A stretch of DNA of 64,000 nt from Streptomyces ochraceiscleroticus (lineage in GTDB: Bacteria; Actinomycetota; Actinomycetes; Streptomycetales; Streptomycetaceae): NCBI RefSeq assembly GCF_000720485.1, contig NZ_JOAX01000026.1:62001-126000 (forward strand). Reading direction: 5' to 3'. Positions 15,208 to 23,525 of the stretch are shown one piece after another. The notes beneath the pieces are model-generated. The model had not been told where the DNA came from. It was given only the letters and a program-made list of their open reading frames with translations, and made no database searches. The position numbers and the translations under genes were made by a program. Numbering within the stretch: position 1 is the stretch's first letter; each line of letters starts with the position of its first letter.

Positions 15208-16252
15208 TGCGGGCCAGCTCCAGCGCGTACGACGGCCACCACTTGCCCGCCTGCGGGCCGCCCTTGCACGGGCCGTCCGACTCCCCGGGCCGCTTGATCC
15301 AGAGGTAGGCGTCCACCAGCCCGTCGTCCGTCTTGACGGTCGGCGGCTCGCCCAGCGCCCGGCCCCGCGGGTTGCACCAGTTCTCCGGGTCGTCGCCGCC
15401 CGGCGCCGGGCCGTTGCCGTTCCGGCTGGTGTCGATGACGAAGTGCTTGCCGCCCACCATCGCGGAGAGCCGCTTGCCGTACTTCTCGTTCTCCTCGGTG
15501 GTCTGGTAGTTGGAGATGTTCAGCGCGAAGCCGTCGGCGCGGTCGATGCCGGCCCGCTTCAGGGGCTCCACCATCCGCCCCGGGTCCTTGATCCAGTGCG
15601 GGTTGCCCGCGTCGAGGTAGACCTTGGTGTGCGGCAGCGCCTTGAGCTTGCCGACGGCCTCGGTCAGCAGCGCGTACCGCTCCTCGTGGAACTGCTCCGG
15701 CGTGCACTTGTCCTCGATGTGCGGCAGCGCGTCGGGCTCCAGGATCACCGTCGTGGCACGGTCGCCGATGCCCTTGACCACGCCGTCCAGCCACGCGCGG
15801 TACGCGTTGCCGTCGGCGGCGCCGCCCTTGGAATAGCTGCCGCAGTCGCGGTGCGGGATGTTGTAGAGCACCAGCAGCGCGTCGCGGTCCGCCTTCGCGG
15901 CCGCCTCGGTGAAGCCGCGGGCCTCGCCCTGCGGGTCCTCGATGCCGATCCACTCCGCGACGGGCTGCGTCGCGATGCGGTCGATCAGCTCGGCGTCGTG
16001 CTGCTTGTCGCCCTTGCGGTACGCGGCCGCCTGCCGGGCCGCCTTGCCGTCCGGGTTGACCCAGTACGGCACCGTTCCCCTGGGCCGCTGCTCCGGCGGG
16101 CCGCCGGCGGAGCCGTCGGACGAGGAACATCCGGCCAGCGCCCCGGCCGCCAGCAGCAGCGCCGCCAGCGCCGGTACGGCAACCCTCATGACGCGGCGGT
16201 CACCGCGCCGTCCACTCGAAGTCCCCCCGGACCCCGGTACTTCGCCGTACAT
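15194..16252 (-). CDS. Glycoside hydrolase family 6 (endoglucanase-type) lipoprotein
   Basis: A 352-residue secreted glucanase. After a basic start, a hydrophobic stretch ends in LAGC, a lipobox, so it is probably lipid-anchored or Tat/Sec exported. The GH6 domain shows YNIPHRDCGSYSKGG (Asp region), TTVILEPDALPHI (catalytic acid region), ALNISNY and FVIDTSRNGNG. ATG at 16252 follows GGGGGGAGT and is preferred to an inner ATG at 16189. Convergent with glxA; in Streptomyces a glucanase next to cslA-glxA is thought to trim the tip polymer. Confidence 0.92.
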   Translation of the reverse strand: MYGEVPGSGGTSSGRRGDRRVMRVAVPALAALLLAAGALAGCSSSDGSAGGPPEQRPRGTVPYWVNPDGKAARQAAAYRKGDKQHDAELIDRIATQPVAEWIGIEDPQGEARGFTEAAAKADRDALLVLYNIPHRDCGSYSKGGAADGNAYRAWLDGVVKGIGDRATTVILEPDALPHIEDKCTPEQFHEERYALLTEAVGKLKALPHTKVYLDAGNPHWIKDPGRMVEPLKRAGIDRADGFALNISNYQTTEENEKYGKRLSAMVGGKHFVIDTSRNGNGPAPGGDDPENWCNPRGRALGEPPTVKTDDGLVDAYLWIKRPGESDGPCKGGPQAGKWWPSYALELARNSKQ

Positions 16253-16593
16253 CCACTCCCCCCTCGGAGCACGGAACTTGGCCGGTCGCAGCAATCCTGG
16301 CACACCCGTGTGCACTGGCGACGGCCCGTGGGCAACCTGTTACAGCCCGCTGCCAACGCCCTCTATGCGGAGGGCGCGCAGGCGTTCTAAAGTGTGGGTC
16401 TGGCCCTGGCCCCCGGCCTGGAACGCGCACTTCATGGCGCCTCCCGCCGACGGCAGGGCAACTCCCGCAGTCCTGAATCGCGGCGGTCGAGGACCGGTCG
16501 GCCGGCGGTTCAGGGGGGAGCGAGCCGCCGGCCCGGCCGGGCGATCGTACGCCGCCGTCCGCGTGCCGCACTCCGCTCACCTCCTCGTTCCTC
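16253..16593. other. 341-bp gene-free stretch between GH6 and sortase-like genes
   Basis: No convincing gene on either strand. It must hold the GH6 promoter. A GCCCTCTATGCGGAGGGC hairpin lies at about 16359-16376. Confidence 0.5.
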
Positions 16594-17241
16594 TCAGGGA
16601 CCGCTGACCGCGCTCAAGTAGGCCGAGACGACGATCCGGTCGTCGCTGACGAGGCGCAGCTCGGCGCGGCCGCGCTCGTGCGCGCCGGTGATCCGCGCGG
16701 CGTCGAACCGTGCCGGCGAGTACGCCTGTACCTCCTCCACGGTGAACTCCGCGATGGAGCCGTCCGACCGGGCCACCCGCACGGTCTCCCCGGCGCGGAC
16801 CTCGCCCAGTCCGGCGAAGACGCCGCGCCCCGGGCCCGCCGCACCGTGCCCGGCCAGCACGGCCACGCCCGGCCGTCCCGGCTGCGGCCCTGTCGCGTTC
16901 CAGGCCACGGCACCCGGCGTACGGGCCGGTGGCGCGAGGACGCCGCTCGGCGCACCGGCGGCGGCCGGCACCACGTCTGCGTGGGCCGTGCCCAGCGCGC
17001 CGATGCCGATCGCGGTGGGCCGGGCGGCGGGCAACGGGTCGTGCGCCCGCGGGAGTTCCTGGAGGAGGGGGCGGCCCACGGCGGCGACGTCGCCGGTGGT
17101 GGCGGCGCCCGGGAGCTGCCCGTCGCTCGGCCCTCGCCCCCATATCCACAGCCCGAGCAGCAGCAGTGCCCAGGCCACGCCGGCCAGCAGCCGGCCGTAC
17201 CCGCCCGCCAGGGGCAGCCCCTCACTCGGCACCACCGCCAC
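16594..17241 (-). CDS. Class F sortase homologue lacking the catalytic cysteine
   Basis: A 215-residue membrane-anchored protein: hydrophobic helix at about 17-36, Pro/Ala-rich stalk, then a sortase-like barrel with SPARFDAARITG and the His132 region (VAVLAGHG). In active class F enzymes the His strand is followed much later by a conserved TC motif; here the equivalent strand reads RAELRLVSDDRIVVSAYL with Ser199 where Cys is expected and a shortened loop. The protein has no cysteine at all, so transpeptidation by the usual mechanism is impossible. Overlaps the end of the upstream gene by 20 bases, an operon. Confidence 0.75.
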   Translation of the reverse strand: MAVVPSEGLPLAGGYGRLLAGVAWALLLLGLWIWGRGPSDGQLPGAATTGDVAAVGRPLLQELPRAHDPLPAARPTAIGIGALGTAHADVVPAAAGAPSGVLAPPARTPGAVAWNATGPQPGRPGVAVLAGHGAAGPGRGVFAGLGEVRAGETVRVARSDGSIAEFTVEEVQAYSPARFDAARITGAHERGRAELRLVSDDRIVVSAYLSAVSGP

Positions 17242-17686
17242 CCCGCTTCCGCAGCACGTGCACGATGCGGCCGATCACGACGAGGGCCACGCCGCCGGCC
17301 ACCACCAGCCCCGCCGACCGGCCCGAGTTCATCCCGCCGACCGGCCGCCGGTCCTCGGTCACGAGCCGAAGGGGCGCGCCGGTGTCGAGAGGCATGGGGG
17401 CACCTCCCTGCTCGAGCGAAGCCGAGAGCTTGGGGGAGCGCGGAGGCCCGAAGGGTTGAGCACGGTCGGCCTCTCGACACCGGCTTCCGGCGCCCCGGAG
17501 GTGAACCGAGCCAGAGGAGCGGTACTCGGCGGGCGGCGGCGTGGCGGCCGGCGCCGTCACCCCCGCGGTGGCGGCGACCGGCCCGGGCTGCCCGTCGAGC
17601 CGGCCCGCCGGGTGCGCGGTGCCGGCGAGGACCACGCAGGCGGTGAAGGCCGTGCAGGTGCAGACGGTGAAACGCGGTGGACGCAT
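17222..17686 (-). CDS. Small secreted/membrane protein of unknown function, carrying an embedded repeat
   Basis: 154 residues. N-terminal signal-like helix (FTVCTCTAFTACVVLAG), Pro-rich middle, and a C-terminal membrane helix (SAGLVVAGGVALVVIGRIVHVL) ending in basic RKRGGGG, like a wall- or membrane-anchored protein. Residues about 83-97 (SPKLSASLEQGGAPMP) are translated from a dispersed Streptomyces repeat. ATG at 17686 follows GGAGGTTCACC, an excellent site. Start of a two-gene operon with the sortase-like gene, which suggests a client or partner. No family recognised. Confidence 0.65.
   Translation of the reverse strand: MRPPRFTVCTCTAFTACVVLAGTAHPAGRLDGQPGPVAATAGVTAPAATPPPAEYRSSGSVHLRGAGSRCREADRAQPFGPPRSPKLSASLEQGGAPMPLDTGAPLRLVTEDRRPVGGMNSGRSAGLVVAGGVALVVIGRIVHVLRKRGGGGAE
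17379..17483. repeat. Dispersed repeat element bounded by 15-bp inverted repeats inside a coding sequence
   Basis: CCGGTGTCGAGAGGC at 17379-17393 and its exact complement at 17469-17483 flank a 75-bp insert containing CTCGAGCGAAGCCGAGAGCT, the reverse orientation of the element at 10836-10875. Confidence 0.75.
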
Positions 17687-17819
17687 GGTGAACCTCCGGA
17701 TACTTCGAAGGTCCGCCCGGCGGCCGCGCTCCGCATCCTGAGCGGGCCGCCGCTTGCGCCGCAGGGGTGACGGGAAGCTCTCCCGTCACCCCTGATGCAC
17801 GCGAGCGGGAGTGCATAGC

Positions 17820-18608
17820 ATGGCGCTCATGACAGAGCGCAAGCCGATCGAATCCTGGCTCACCGACATGGATGGCGTGCTGATGCACGAGGGCATCCCC
17901 GTCCCCGGAGCCGACGCCTTCATCAAGAAGCTGCGCGACGCCGGTCGCCCCTTCCTGGTGCTCACCAACAATTCGATCTACACGGCCCGGGACCTGCACG
18001 TCCGGCTGAGCCGGATCGGGCTGGAGGTGCCGGTCGAGAACATCTGGACCTCGGCGCTCGCCACCGCCAAGTTCCTGGACAACCAGCACCCCGGCGGCTC
18101 CGCCTATGTGATCGGCGAGGCCGGGCTGACCACCGCTCTGCACGATGCCGGTTATGTCCTGTCCGACGCGGACCCGGATTTCGTCATCCTGGGCGAGACG
18201 CGTACGTATTCGTTCGAGGCGCTGACCAAGGCGATCCGGCTGATCAACGACGGCGCGCGGTTCATCGCGACCAATCCCGACAACACCGGGCCCTCCCCTC
18301 AGGGCGCCCTGCCGGCCACCGGTTCGGTCGCCGCGCTGATCACCAAGGCGACCGGCAAGGACCCGTACTTCATCGGCAAGCCGAACCCCTTGATGATGCG
18401 TACGGCGCTGAACACCATCGGGGCGCACTCCGAGACCTCCGCCATGATCGGTGACCGGATGGACACCGATGTGCTGGCGGGCCTGGAGGCCGGGATGGAG
18501 ACGTTCCTGGTGCTCACCGGGCTGACGGGCAAGGGCGACCTGGACCGCTACCCGTTCCGGCCGACCAGCGTCGTCGACTCGATCGCGGACCTGGTCGACC
18601 TCGTCTGA
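17820..18608 (+). CDS. HAD-superfamily class IIA phosphatase (NagD-like)
   Basis: A 262-residue cytosolic sugar or nucleotide phosphatase. HAD motifs: I, WLTDMDGVL with nucleophile Asp near residue 17; II, LVLTNNS; III, the Lys in FIGKPNPLM; IV, MIGDRMDTDV. The cap is of the C2 type as in NagD. Start chosen at ATG 17820 (AGCGGGA 9 bases upstream); GTG 17811 and ATG 17829 are alternatives. Convergent with the ROK gene. Substrate unknown. Confidence 0.9.
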   Translation: MALMTERKPIESWLTDMDGVLMHEGIPVPGADAFIKKLRDAGRPFLVLTNNSIYTARDLHVRLSRIGLEVPVENIWTSALATAKFLDNQHPGGSAYVIGEAGLTTALHDAGYVLSDADPDFVILGETRTYSFEALTKAIRLINDGARFIATNPDNTGPSPQGALPATGSVAALITKATGKDPYFIGKPNPLMMRTALNTIGAHSETSAMIGDRMDTDVLAGLEAGMETFLVLTGLTGKGDLDRYPFRPTSVVDSIADLVDLV

Positions 18609-18634
18609 GCCGCGCGCCACGGGGGCGCGGCTCA
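18606..18634. terminator. Hairpin whose stem contains the HAD gene stop codon
   Basis: TGAGCCGCGC / GCGCGGCTCA, 10 bp, loop 9. The first three bases of the left arm are the TGA stop of the HAD gene. Confidence 0.7.
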
Positions 18635-18666
18635 GAGCGCCGCGGGCAGCCCGCTCAGAGCGCCGC
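18630..18666. repeat. 14-bp direct repeat at ROK gene stop codon
   Basis: GCTCAGAGCGCCGC at 18630-18643 and 18653-18666. The second copy holds the ROK stop codon (18655-18657 on this strand). Confidence 0.8.
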
Positions 18667-19815
18667 CCGCGCCCCCGTGAACGGGCCGCGCGGCGGGGCG
18701 AAGAGCGTGGCCAGCACCAGATGGGCCGCGCCGAGGGCGACCATCTGCGCGCCGCCGGGCGCGGGCACGACCGGGACGGCACGGGCCCCGGCGGCACCGT
18801 GCGCGCGCAGTTGGGCGTCGAGCGAGGCGGCGACTCCCCGTACGTACGCCTGGGGGTCGGCCAGTACCGTACGGCCGCCCAGCAGGATCCGGTCGACGTC
18901 CAGCAGCTCGACGAGGTTGGCGGCGCCGACGCCGAGCACTCGCGCCGCCTCCGCCGGGTCACCTGCCGCGACCGCGGCCAGGCACAGCGCCTCGATGCAG
19001 CCGCGCTTGCCGCAGCCGCAGCGCGGGCCGTCGAGCTGCACCACCTGGTGCCCGAACTCCCCCGCACCCGTGCGCGCACCGCGGTGCACCGCGCCGCCGA
19101 GCACCAGCCCGGCGCCCAGCCCCGTCCCCAGGTGCAGATAGCCGAACGACTCGGCGCCGTCGGCCTGCTGGGCCAGTCCGTGCGCCGCCGCGTTGGTGTC
19201 CTTGTCCAGGACCACGGGCAGGCCGAGCCGCTCGGCGAGCGCGGCGCGCAGCGGGTAGCCGTCCCACCGCGGGAGGCCGGTGACCCGGTGCAGTACGCCC
19301 GTACGGTGGTCCAGCGGTCCGGGGCAGGCGACACCCGCGCCGATCACCTGGGCCTCGGGCGCCGCGGCGCGCACCTCGGCGACCCGGTCCGCGGCCGCCG
19401 CCAGTACCTCGTCCGCGCCCGCGCCCAGGTCCAGCGGCGCGCGGCGGACCGCGACCGGCTCGCCCGCCAGGTCGGCGAGGACCGCGACGCTCTCGTCCCG
19501 GTCCAGGTGCAGCCCGATCGCGTACCGGGCCCCGGGGACCAGCCGCAGGACCGTACGGGGCTTGCCGCCCGTGGACGCGCGCCGCCCGGCCTCGGCGGCG
19601 AGCCCCGCCTCGCGCAGCCGGGCCGTGATCTTGCTGACCGCCTGCGGGGTGAGCCCGCTGCGCTCGGCCAGCTCCAGCCGGCTCACGCCGCCCTCCCCCG
19701 CCGCGCGCAGCAGCCCGAGCAGCACGGCCGCGTTGTGCCCGCGCAGCAGGGGGAGGTTGGCGCCGCCGAGCGCGCGCTCGGCCAGGTCGGAGGGGGGAGG
19801 GTGTTCGCTGCTCAC
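18655..19815 (-). CDS. ROK-family transcriptional regulator / sugar kinase-like protein
   Basis: 386 residues. N-terminal winged helix (LLRAAGEGGVSRLELAERSG, then LTPQAVSKITARLREAGL) followed by an actin-like ROK domain with VGIG-type phosphate loop replaced by IGAGVACPGPLD, the sugar-binding DKDTNAAAHG and GTGLGAGLV, and the zinc motif CGCGKRGCIEA. The helix-turn-helix marks it as an XylR/NagC-type repressor rather than a free kinase. GTG at 19815 is the start that fits family length. Divergent from the Gfo/Idh/MocA operon with a 56-bp gap holding a palindrome, so it probably regulates that operon. Confidence 0.9.
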   Translation of the reverse strand: MSSEHPPPSDLAERALGGANLPLLRGHNAAVLLGLLRAAGEGGVSRLELAERSGLTPQAVSKITARLREAGLAAEAGRRASTGGKPRTVLRLVPGARYAIGLHLDRDESVAVLADLAGEPVAVRRAPLDLGAGADEVLAAAADRVAEVRAAAPEAQVIGAGVACPGPLDHRTGVLHRVTGLPRWDGYPLRAALAERLGLPVVLDKDTNAAAHGLAQQADGAESFGYLHLGTGLGAGLVLGGAVHRGARTGAGEFGHQVVQLDGPRCGCGKRGCIEALCLAAVAAGDPAEAARVLGVGAANLVELLDVDRILLGGRTVLADPQAYVRGVAASLDAQLRAHGAAGARAVPVVPAPGGAQMVALGAAHLVLATLFAPPRGPFTGARAAL

Positions 19816-19845
19816 CCCTCTATTGTGCGGACCGCTTGCACTTTG

Positions 19846-19858
19846 GCAACAGCGTTGC
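19846..19858. promoter_or_regulatory. Inverted repeat GCAAC-AGC-GTTGC, candidate ROK operator
   Basis: Perfect 5-bp arms in the 56-bp gap between the divergent ROK and oxidoreductase starts, 13 bases before the latter's ATG. Its TTGCA..TTGGCAAC surroundings resemble AT-containing ROK operators. Confidence 0.5.
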
Positions 19859-19871
19859 TTAAGTGGGAGGC

Positions 19872-20993
19872 ATGAGCAGCCCGAGCGACTCCCCCGGTAC
19901 CGCACTCCCCGGCAGCCCCCTGCGCGTCGGCCTCATCGGTTACGGCCTGGCCGGCTCCGTCTTCCACGCCCCGATGATCGCCGCGACCGAGGGTCTGGTC
20001 CTCGACACGGTCTCCACCTCCAGCCCCGACCGCCAGGCGCAGGCCCGCGCCGAGCACCCCCAGGTGCGCACGGTGGGCACGCCCGACGAGGTGCTCGCGC
20101 GCGCCGCCGAGCTGGACCTGATCGTGCTGGCCTCGCCGAACAAGACGCACGTACCGCTGGCCACGGCTGCCCTGGAGGCCGGGCTGCCGGTGGTCGTGGA
20201 CAAGCCGCTGGCCGGGACCGCCGCCGAGGCCGAGCAGCTCGCCGCCCTGGCGAAGGACCGCGGGCTGCTCCTCTCCGTCTTCCAGAACCGCCGCTGGGAC
20301 AACGACTTCCTGACCCTGCGCAAGCTGGTCGAGGAGGGCGCGCTCGGCGAGGTGTGGCGCTTCGAGTCGCGGTTCGAGCGGTGGCGGCCCAAGCCCAAGG
20401 GCGGCTGGCGCGAGTCCGGCGACCCGGCCGAGATCGGCGGGCTGCTGTACGACCTGGGCAGCCACGTCGCCGACCAGGCGCTCACCCTCTTCGGCCCGGC
20501 CGTCTCGGTGTACGCGGAGTCCGACGTGCGCCGCCCCGGCGCCGAGGCCGACGACGACACCTTCATCGCGATCACGCACGCGAGCGGCGTCCGCTCGCAC
20601 CTGTGGGTCAGCGCCACCACCGCGCAGCTCGGCCCGCGCTTCCGGGTGCTCGGCAGCGAGGCCGGTTACGTGAAGTACGGCCTGGACCCGCAGGAGGCGG
20701 CGCTGCGCGAGGGCCGCCGGCCCGGCGCCGCCGACGCCGAGTGGGGCGTGGAGCCGGAGTCCGCCTGGGGCCGTATCGGCGCCGGCGAGTCCCCGCAGAC
20801 CGGCGGCGGCGAGCCCGTGCCCACCCTGCCGGGCGACTACCCCGCGTACTACGCCGCGGTCGCCGAAGCGCTGCGTACGGGCGGCGAGCCGCCGGTCACC
20901 GCCCTGGAGGCGGCCGCCGCGCTGCGCGTCCTGGAGGCCGCCAAGCTCTCGGCCGCCGAGGGCCGCTCGGTCCGGATCGAGGCCGCCCGATGA
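19872..20993 (+). CDS. Gfo/Idh/MocA-family NAD(P)-dependent oxidoreductase
   Basis: 373 residues. Rossmann fold at the N-terminus with VGLIGYGLAGSVFHAP, ASPNKTHVPLA and the catalytic-type EAGLPVVVDKPLAG (Lys in the EKP-like motif is present as DKP). C-terminal alpha/beta domain with GGLLYDLGSHVADQAL. Family members oxidise or reduce sugars, polyols or their derivatives. ATG at 19872 follows GTGGGAGG. The stop overlaps the next gene (ATGA). Probably controlled by the divergent ROK protein. Confidence 0.92.
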   Translation: MSSPSDSPGTALPGSPLRVGLIGYGLAGSVFHAPMIAATEGLVLDTVSTSSPDRQAQARAEHPQVRTVGTPDEVLARAAELDLIVLASPNKTHVPLATAALEAGLPVVVDKPLAGTAAEAEQLAALAKDRGLLLSVFQNRRWDNDFLTLRKLVEEGALGEVWRFESRFERWRPKPKGGWRESGDPAEIGGLLYDLGSHVADQALTLFGPAVSVYAESDVRRPGAEADDDTFIAITHASGVRSHLWVSATTAQLGPRFRVLGSEAGYVKYGLDPQEAALREGRRPGAADAEWGVEPESAWGRIGAGESPQTGGGEPVPTLPGDYPAYYAAVAEALRTGGEPPVTALEAAAALRVLEAAKLSAAEGRSVRIEAAR

Positions 20994-21463
20994 CCGCCGC
21001 CGCCGACGACATCGCGGCCCTCGAAGAGCACGAGCGCCGGCTGGTCTTCGACCGCTTCAGCAATGAGGACGCCTGGGCCCTCGGCACCCTCCTCGTCGAA
21101 CTGGCCCGCGAACGGGACGCCGCCGTGACGGTCAGCATCCGCCGCGGCGCCCAGCGCCTCTTCCACTACGCGCTGCCCGGCACCAGCGCCGACAACGACG
21201 CCTGGCTGGACCGCAAATGCCGGGTCGTGGAGCGGTACGGCGAGGCGTCCTTCCTGGTCGGCGCCCGATTCCGCGCCAAGGGCAGGACCTTCGAGGAGTC
21301 CTCCCGGCTGGACCCGGACACCTACGCCGCGCACGGTGGCGCCTTCCCGGTCCGCCTCCGCGGCACCGGGGTCATCGGCGCGGTGGCCGTCTCCGGCCTC
21401 GCGCAGGCCGACGACCACGCCCTCGTCGTCGAGGCGTTGGAGCGTTTTCTGCGCCCCGCCTGA
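20990..21463 (+). CDS. UPF0303 / haem-degrading-type domain protein
   Basis: 157 residues, single domain of the PF03928 (GlcG/HbpS-like) group, subgroup UPF0303. Landmarks: FDRFSNEDAWALGTLLVELA near residue 18, VTVSIRRGAQRLFHYALPG, and VIGAVAVSGLAQADDHALVV at the C-terminus. Some relatives bind haem or sense redox but the true role is unknown. Translationally coupled to the oxidoreductase through ATGA, so it likely serves the same pathway. Confidence 0.87.
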   Translation: MTAAADDIAALEEHERRLVFDRFSNEDAWALGTLLVELARERDAAVTVSIRRGAQRLFHYALPGTSADNDAWLDRKCRVVERYGEASFLVGARFRAKGRTFEESSRLDPDTYAAHGGAFPVRLRGTGVIGAVAVSGLAQADDHALVVEALERFLRPA

Positions 21464-21534
21464 CGGAATCCGTGCGCCCGCCCGGTCCACCGGGAAAGCT
21501 GTGGGGGAACCGGCGAGAGAGAGGCGGTACCCCC

Positions 21535-22506
21535 ATGGCGTGGACGGGCGGGCGGACGAGCTGGACGGGATCATCGCGGCGGACCGTGCTGGCAGCGGGC
21601 CTGGCCGCGGGCCTGTCACCGATGGTGGCGGGGTGTCAGGCGGGCGACGACGGCAAGTCGCCGTTCACCGGCAAGGACGGCGCGGGCGACCAGGTACTGG
21701 CCGTCAAGATAGACAACGTCGCCGCGGCCCGCCCGCAGACCGGCCTGGAGGACGCCGACATCCTCTACACCGAAGAGGTGGAGGCCGGCCTGTCCCGGAT
21801 ACTGGCCGTCTTCGCCTCCCACCTCCCCGACCGCGTCGGCCCGGTCCGCAGCGCACGCGAGTCCGACCTCGAACTGCTCCGCCAGTTCGGGCACCCGGCA
21901 CTGGCCTACTCGGGCGCGCAGGCCAAGCTGCGCCCCACGCTGGAGTCGGCCCCGATCTCCGCCCTGCCGCCACGCAAGGCACCCGACGCGTACGTCCGCA
22001 GCACGGACCGCGCCGCGCCGCACAACCTGTACGTGCGCCCGGCCCGCGCCCTGAAAGCCGCCTCGGACGCCTCGGCCCCCGCCGACATCGGCTTCCGCTT
22101 CGGCGCCGCCCCCGCGAAAGGCGGCACCAGGACGATGCGACAGGACGTCCGCTACCCGGCGGCCCGCTTCTCCTTCACCTGGTCCGAGAGCCGTGATCGC
22201 TGGCTGGTCGCCATGGACGGCACGCCCTTCCGCACCACCGGAGCCGGGCAGTTGGGCGTCGCCACGGTGGTGATCCAGTACGTGACCGTCCGCTCCTCCC
22301 GCCTCCACGACAAGTGGGGCAGCGTCACCCCGTACACGCAGACCGTCGGCTCGGGCGACGCCCTGGTCCTCCGCGACGGCAAGAAGTACCAGGCCGAGTG
22401 GTCCCGCTCCACGGCGGACGGCGGCACCACCTTCACCACCCCCGAAGGCCACGCCCTCCCCTTCGCCCCGGGCCCGGTCTGGGTGGCCCTCACCCCGAAG
22501 GGCTGA
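21535..22506 (+). CDS. DUF3048 domain lipoprotein (YerB-like)
   Basis: 323 residues. Twin-arginine signal SSRRTVLAAGLAAG then a lipobox-like VAGC near residue 33, so a surface lipoprotein. The body is DUF3048: LAVKIDNVAAARPQTGLEDAD, VRSARESDLELLRQFGHPAL, and the C-terminal part with TPYTQTVGSGDALVLRDGK and VWVALTPKG. Function of the family is not established. ATG at 21535 preceded by GAGAGAGGCGG. Convergent with the FAA hydrolase gene; its stop is buried in the terminator stem. Confidence 0.88.
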   Translation: MAWTGGRTSWTGSSRRTVLAAGLAAGLSPMVAGCQAGDDGKSPFTGKDGAGDQVLAVKIDNVAAARPQTGLEDADILYTEEVEAGLSRILAVFASHLPDRVGPVRSARESDLELLRQFGHPALAYSGAQAKLRPTLESAPISALPPRKAPDAYVRSTDRAAPHNLYVRPARALKAASDASAPADIGFRFGAAPAKGGTRTMRQDVRYPAARFSFTWSESRDRWLVAMDGTPFRTTGAGQLGVATVVIQYVTVRSSRLHDKWGSVTPYTQTVGSGDALVLRDGKKYQAEWSRSTADGGTTFTTPEGHALPFAPGPVWVALTPKG

Positions 22507-22515
22507 GGGCCACCC
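22481..22515. terminator. Hairpin containing the DUF3048 stop codon
   Basis: GGGTGGCCCTCA / TGAGGGCCACCC, perfect 12-bp arms. The TGA beginning the right arm is the stop codon. Confidence 0.75.
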
Positions 22516-22521
22516 CACCCG

Positions 22522-23379
22522 TCACGCGTCCTTCAGTTCCTGGCGCTGGTGGCCCAGGCCGTCGATTTCGAGTTCGACCACGTCGCCGGCGCGGAGGTAC
22601 GGCTTGGGGTCGGGGCGGCCCATGGCGACGCCGGCCGGGGTGCCGGTGTTGATGACGTCGCCGGGGTGGAGGGTCATGAACTGGCTGAGGTAGCGGACGA
22701 CTTCGGCGACCGGGAAGATCTGCTCGGCCGTCGTGCCGTCCTGCTTGAGCTCGCCGTTCACCCACAGGCGCAGGCCGAGGGCCTGCGGGTCGGGTACCTC
22801 GTCGGCGGTGACCAGCCAGGGGCCCAGCGGGTTGAACGTCTCGCAGTTCTTGCCCTTGTCCCACTGGCCGCCGCGCTCGATCTGGAACTCCCGCTCGGAG
22901 ACGTCGTGCGCGATGGTGTAGCCCGCGACGGCGGCGAGCGCCTGCTCGTCGGTCTCCAGGTAGCGGGCCGTGCGGCCGATGACGACGGCCAGCTCGACCT
23001 CCCAGTCGGTCTTCACGCTGCCGCGCGGGACGAGCACGGTGTCGTCCGGGCCGACGACGGTGTCCGCTGCCTTCATGAAGACGATCGGCTCGGCCGGGAT
23101 CGGCGCGCCGGTCTCCCGGGCGTGGTCGTGGTAGTTCAGCCCGATGCACACGACCTTGCCGATGCGGCCGAGCGGCGCGCCCGTGCGCAGCCCGGCGGCG
23201 TCCAGCGCCGGCAGGTCGCCGGCCGCCGCTGCCGTACGGACGCGGTCCAGCGCCGTCTCGTCCGCGAGCAGCGCTCCGTCGATGTCCGGCACGATGCCCG
23301 ACAGGTCACGCAGGGTTCCCGACTCGTCCAGCAGCGCCGGGCGTTCCGCCCCCACCGGTCCGACACGCAGCAGCTTCAT
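22522..23379 (-). CDS. Fumarylacetoacetate hydrolase-family protein
   Basis: 285 residues. The FAH fold is seen from about residue 70: KVVCIGLNYHDHARETGAP, the metal-binding carboxylates in DWEVELAVVIGR, HDVSEREFQIERGGQW and the C-terminal GDVINTGTPAGVAMGR. Such enzymes cleave or decarboxylate acylpyruvates or hydrate/isomerise related ketoacids; Streptomyces homologues are usually of unknown substrate. ATG at 23379 sits after AGTTGTACTG, a weak site. Monocistronic. Confidence 0.92.
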   Translation of the reverse strand: MKLLRVGPVGAERPALLDESGTLRDLSGIVPDIDGALLADETALDRVRTAAAAGDLPALDAAGLRTGAPLGRIGKVVCIGLNYHDHARETGAPIPAEPIVFMKAADTVVGPDDTVLVPRGSVKTDWEVELAVVIGRTARYLETDEQALAAVAGYTIAHDVSEREFQIERGGQWDKGKNCETFNPLGPWLVTADEVPDPQALGLRLWVNGELKQDGTTAEQIFPVAEVVRYLSQFMTLHPGDVINTGTPAGVAMGRPDPKPYLRAGDVVELEIDGLGHQRQELKDA

Positions 23380-23525
23380 CAGTACAACTCCCGTGGTCGT
23401 ATGCGAAGGGTCGGCCCGGGAGAGGGGTCTCCCGGGCCGGCCGATGGAGTGCGGCCATCGAGCGATTTGGCCGATCCTCCAAGAACGGGGTCCCGCCCGC
23501 AAGACCCCGTTCACGTACTGGACCT

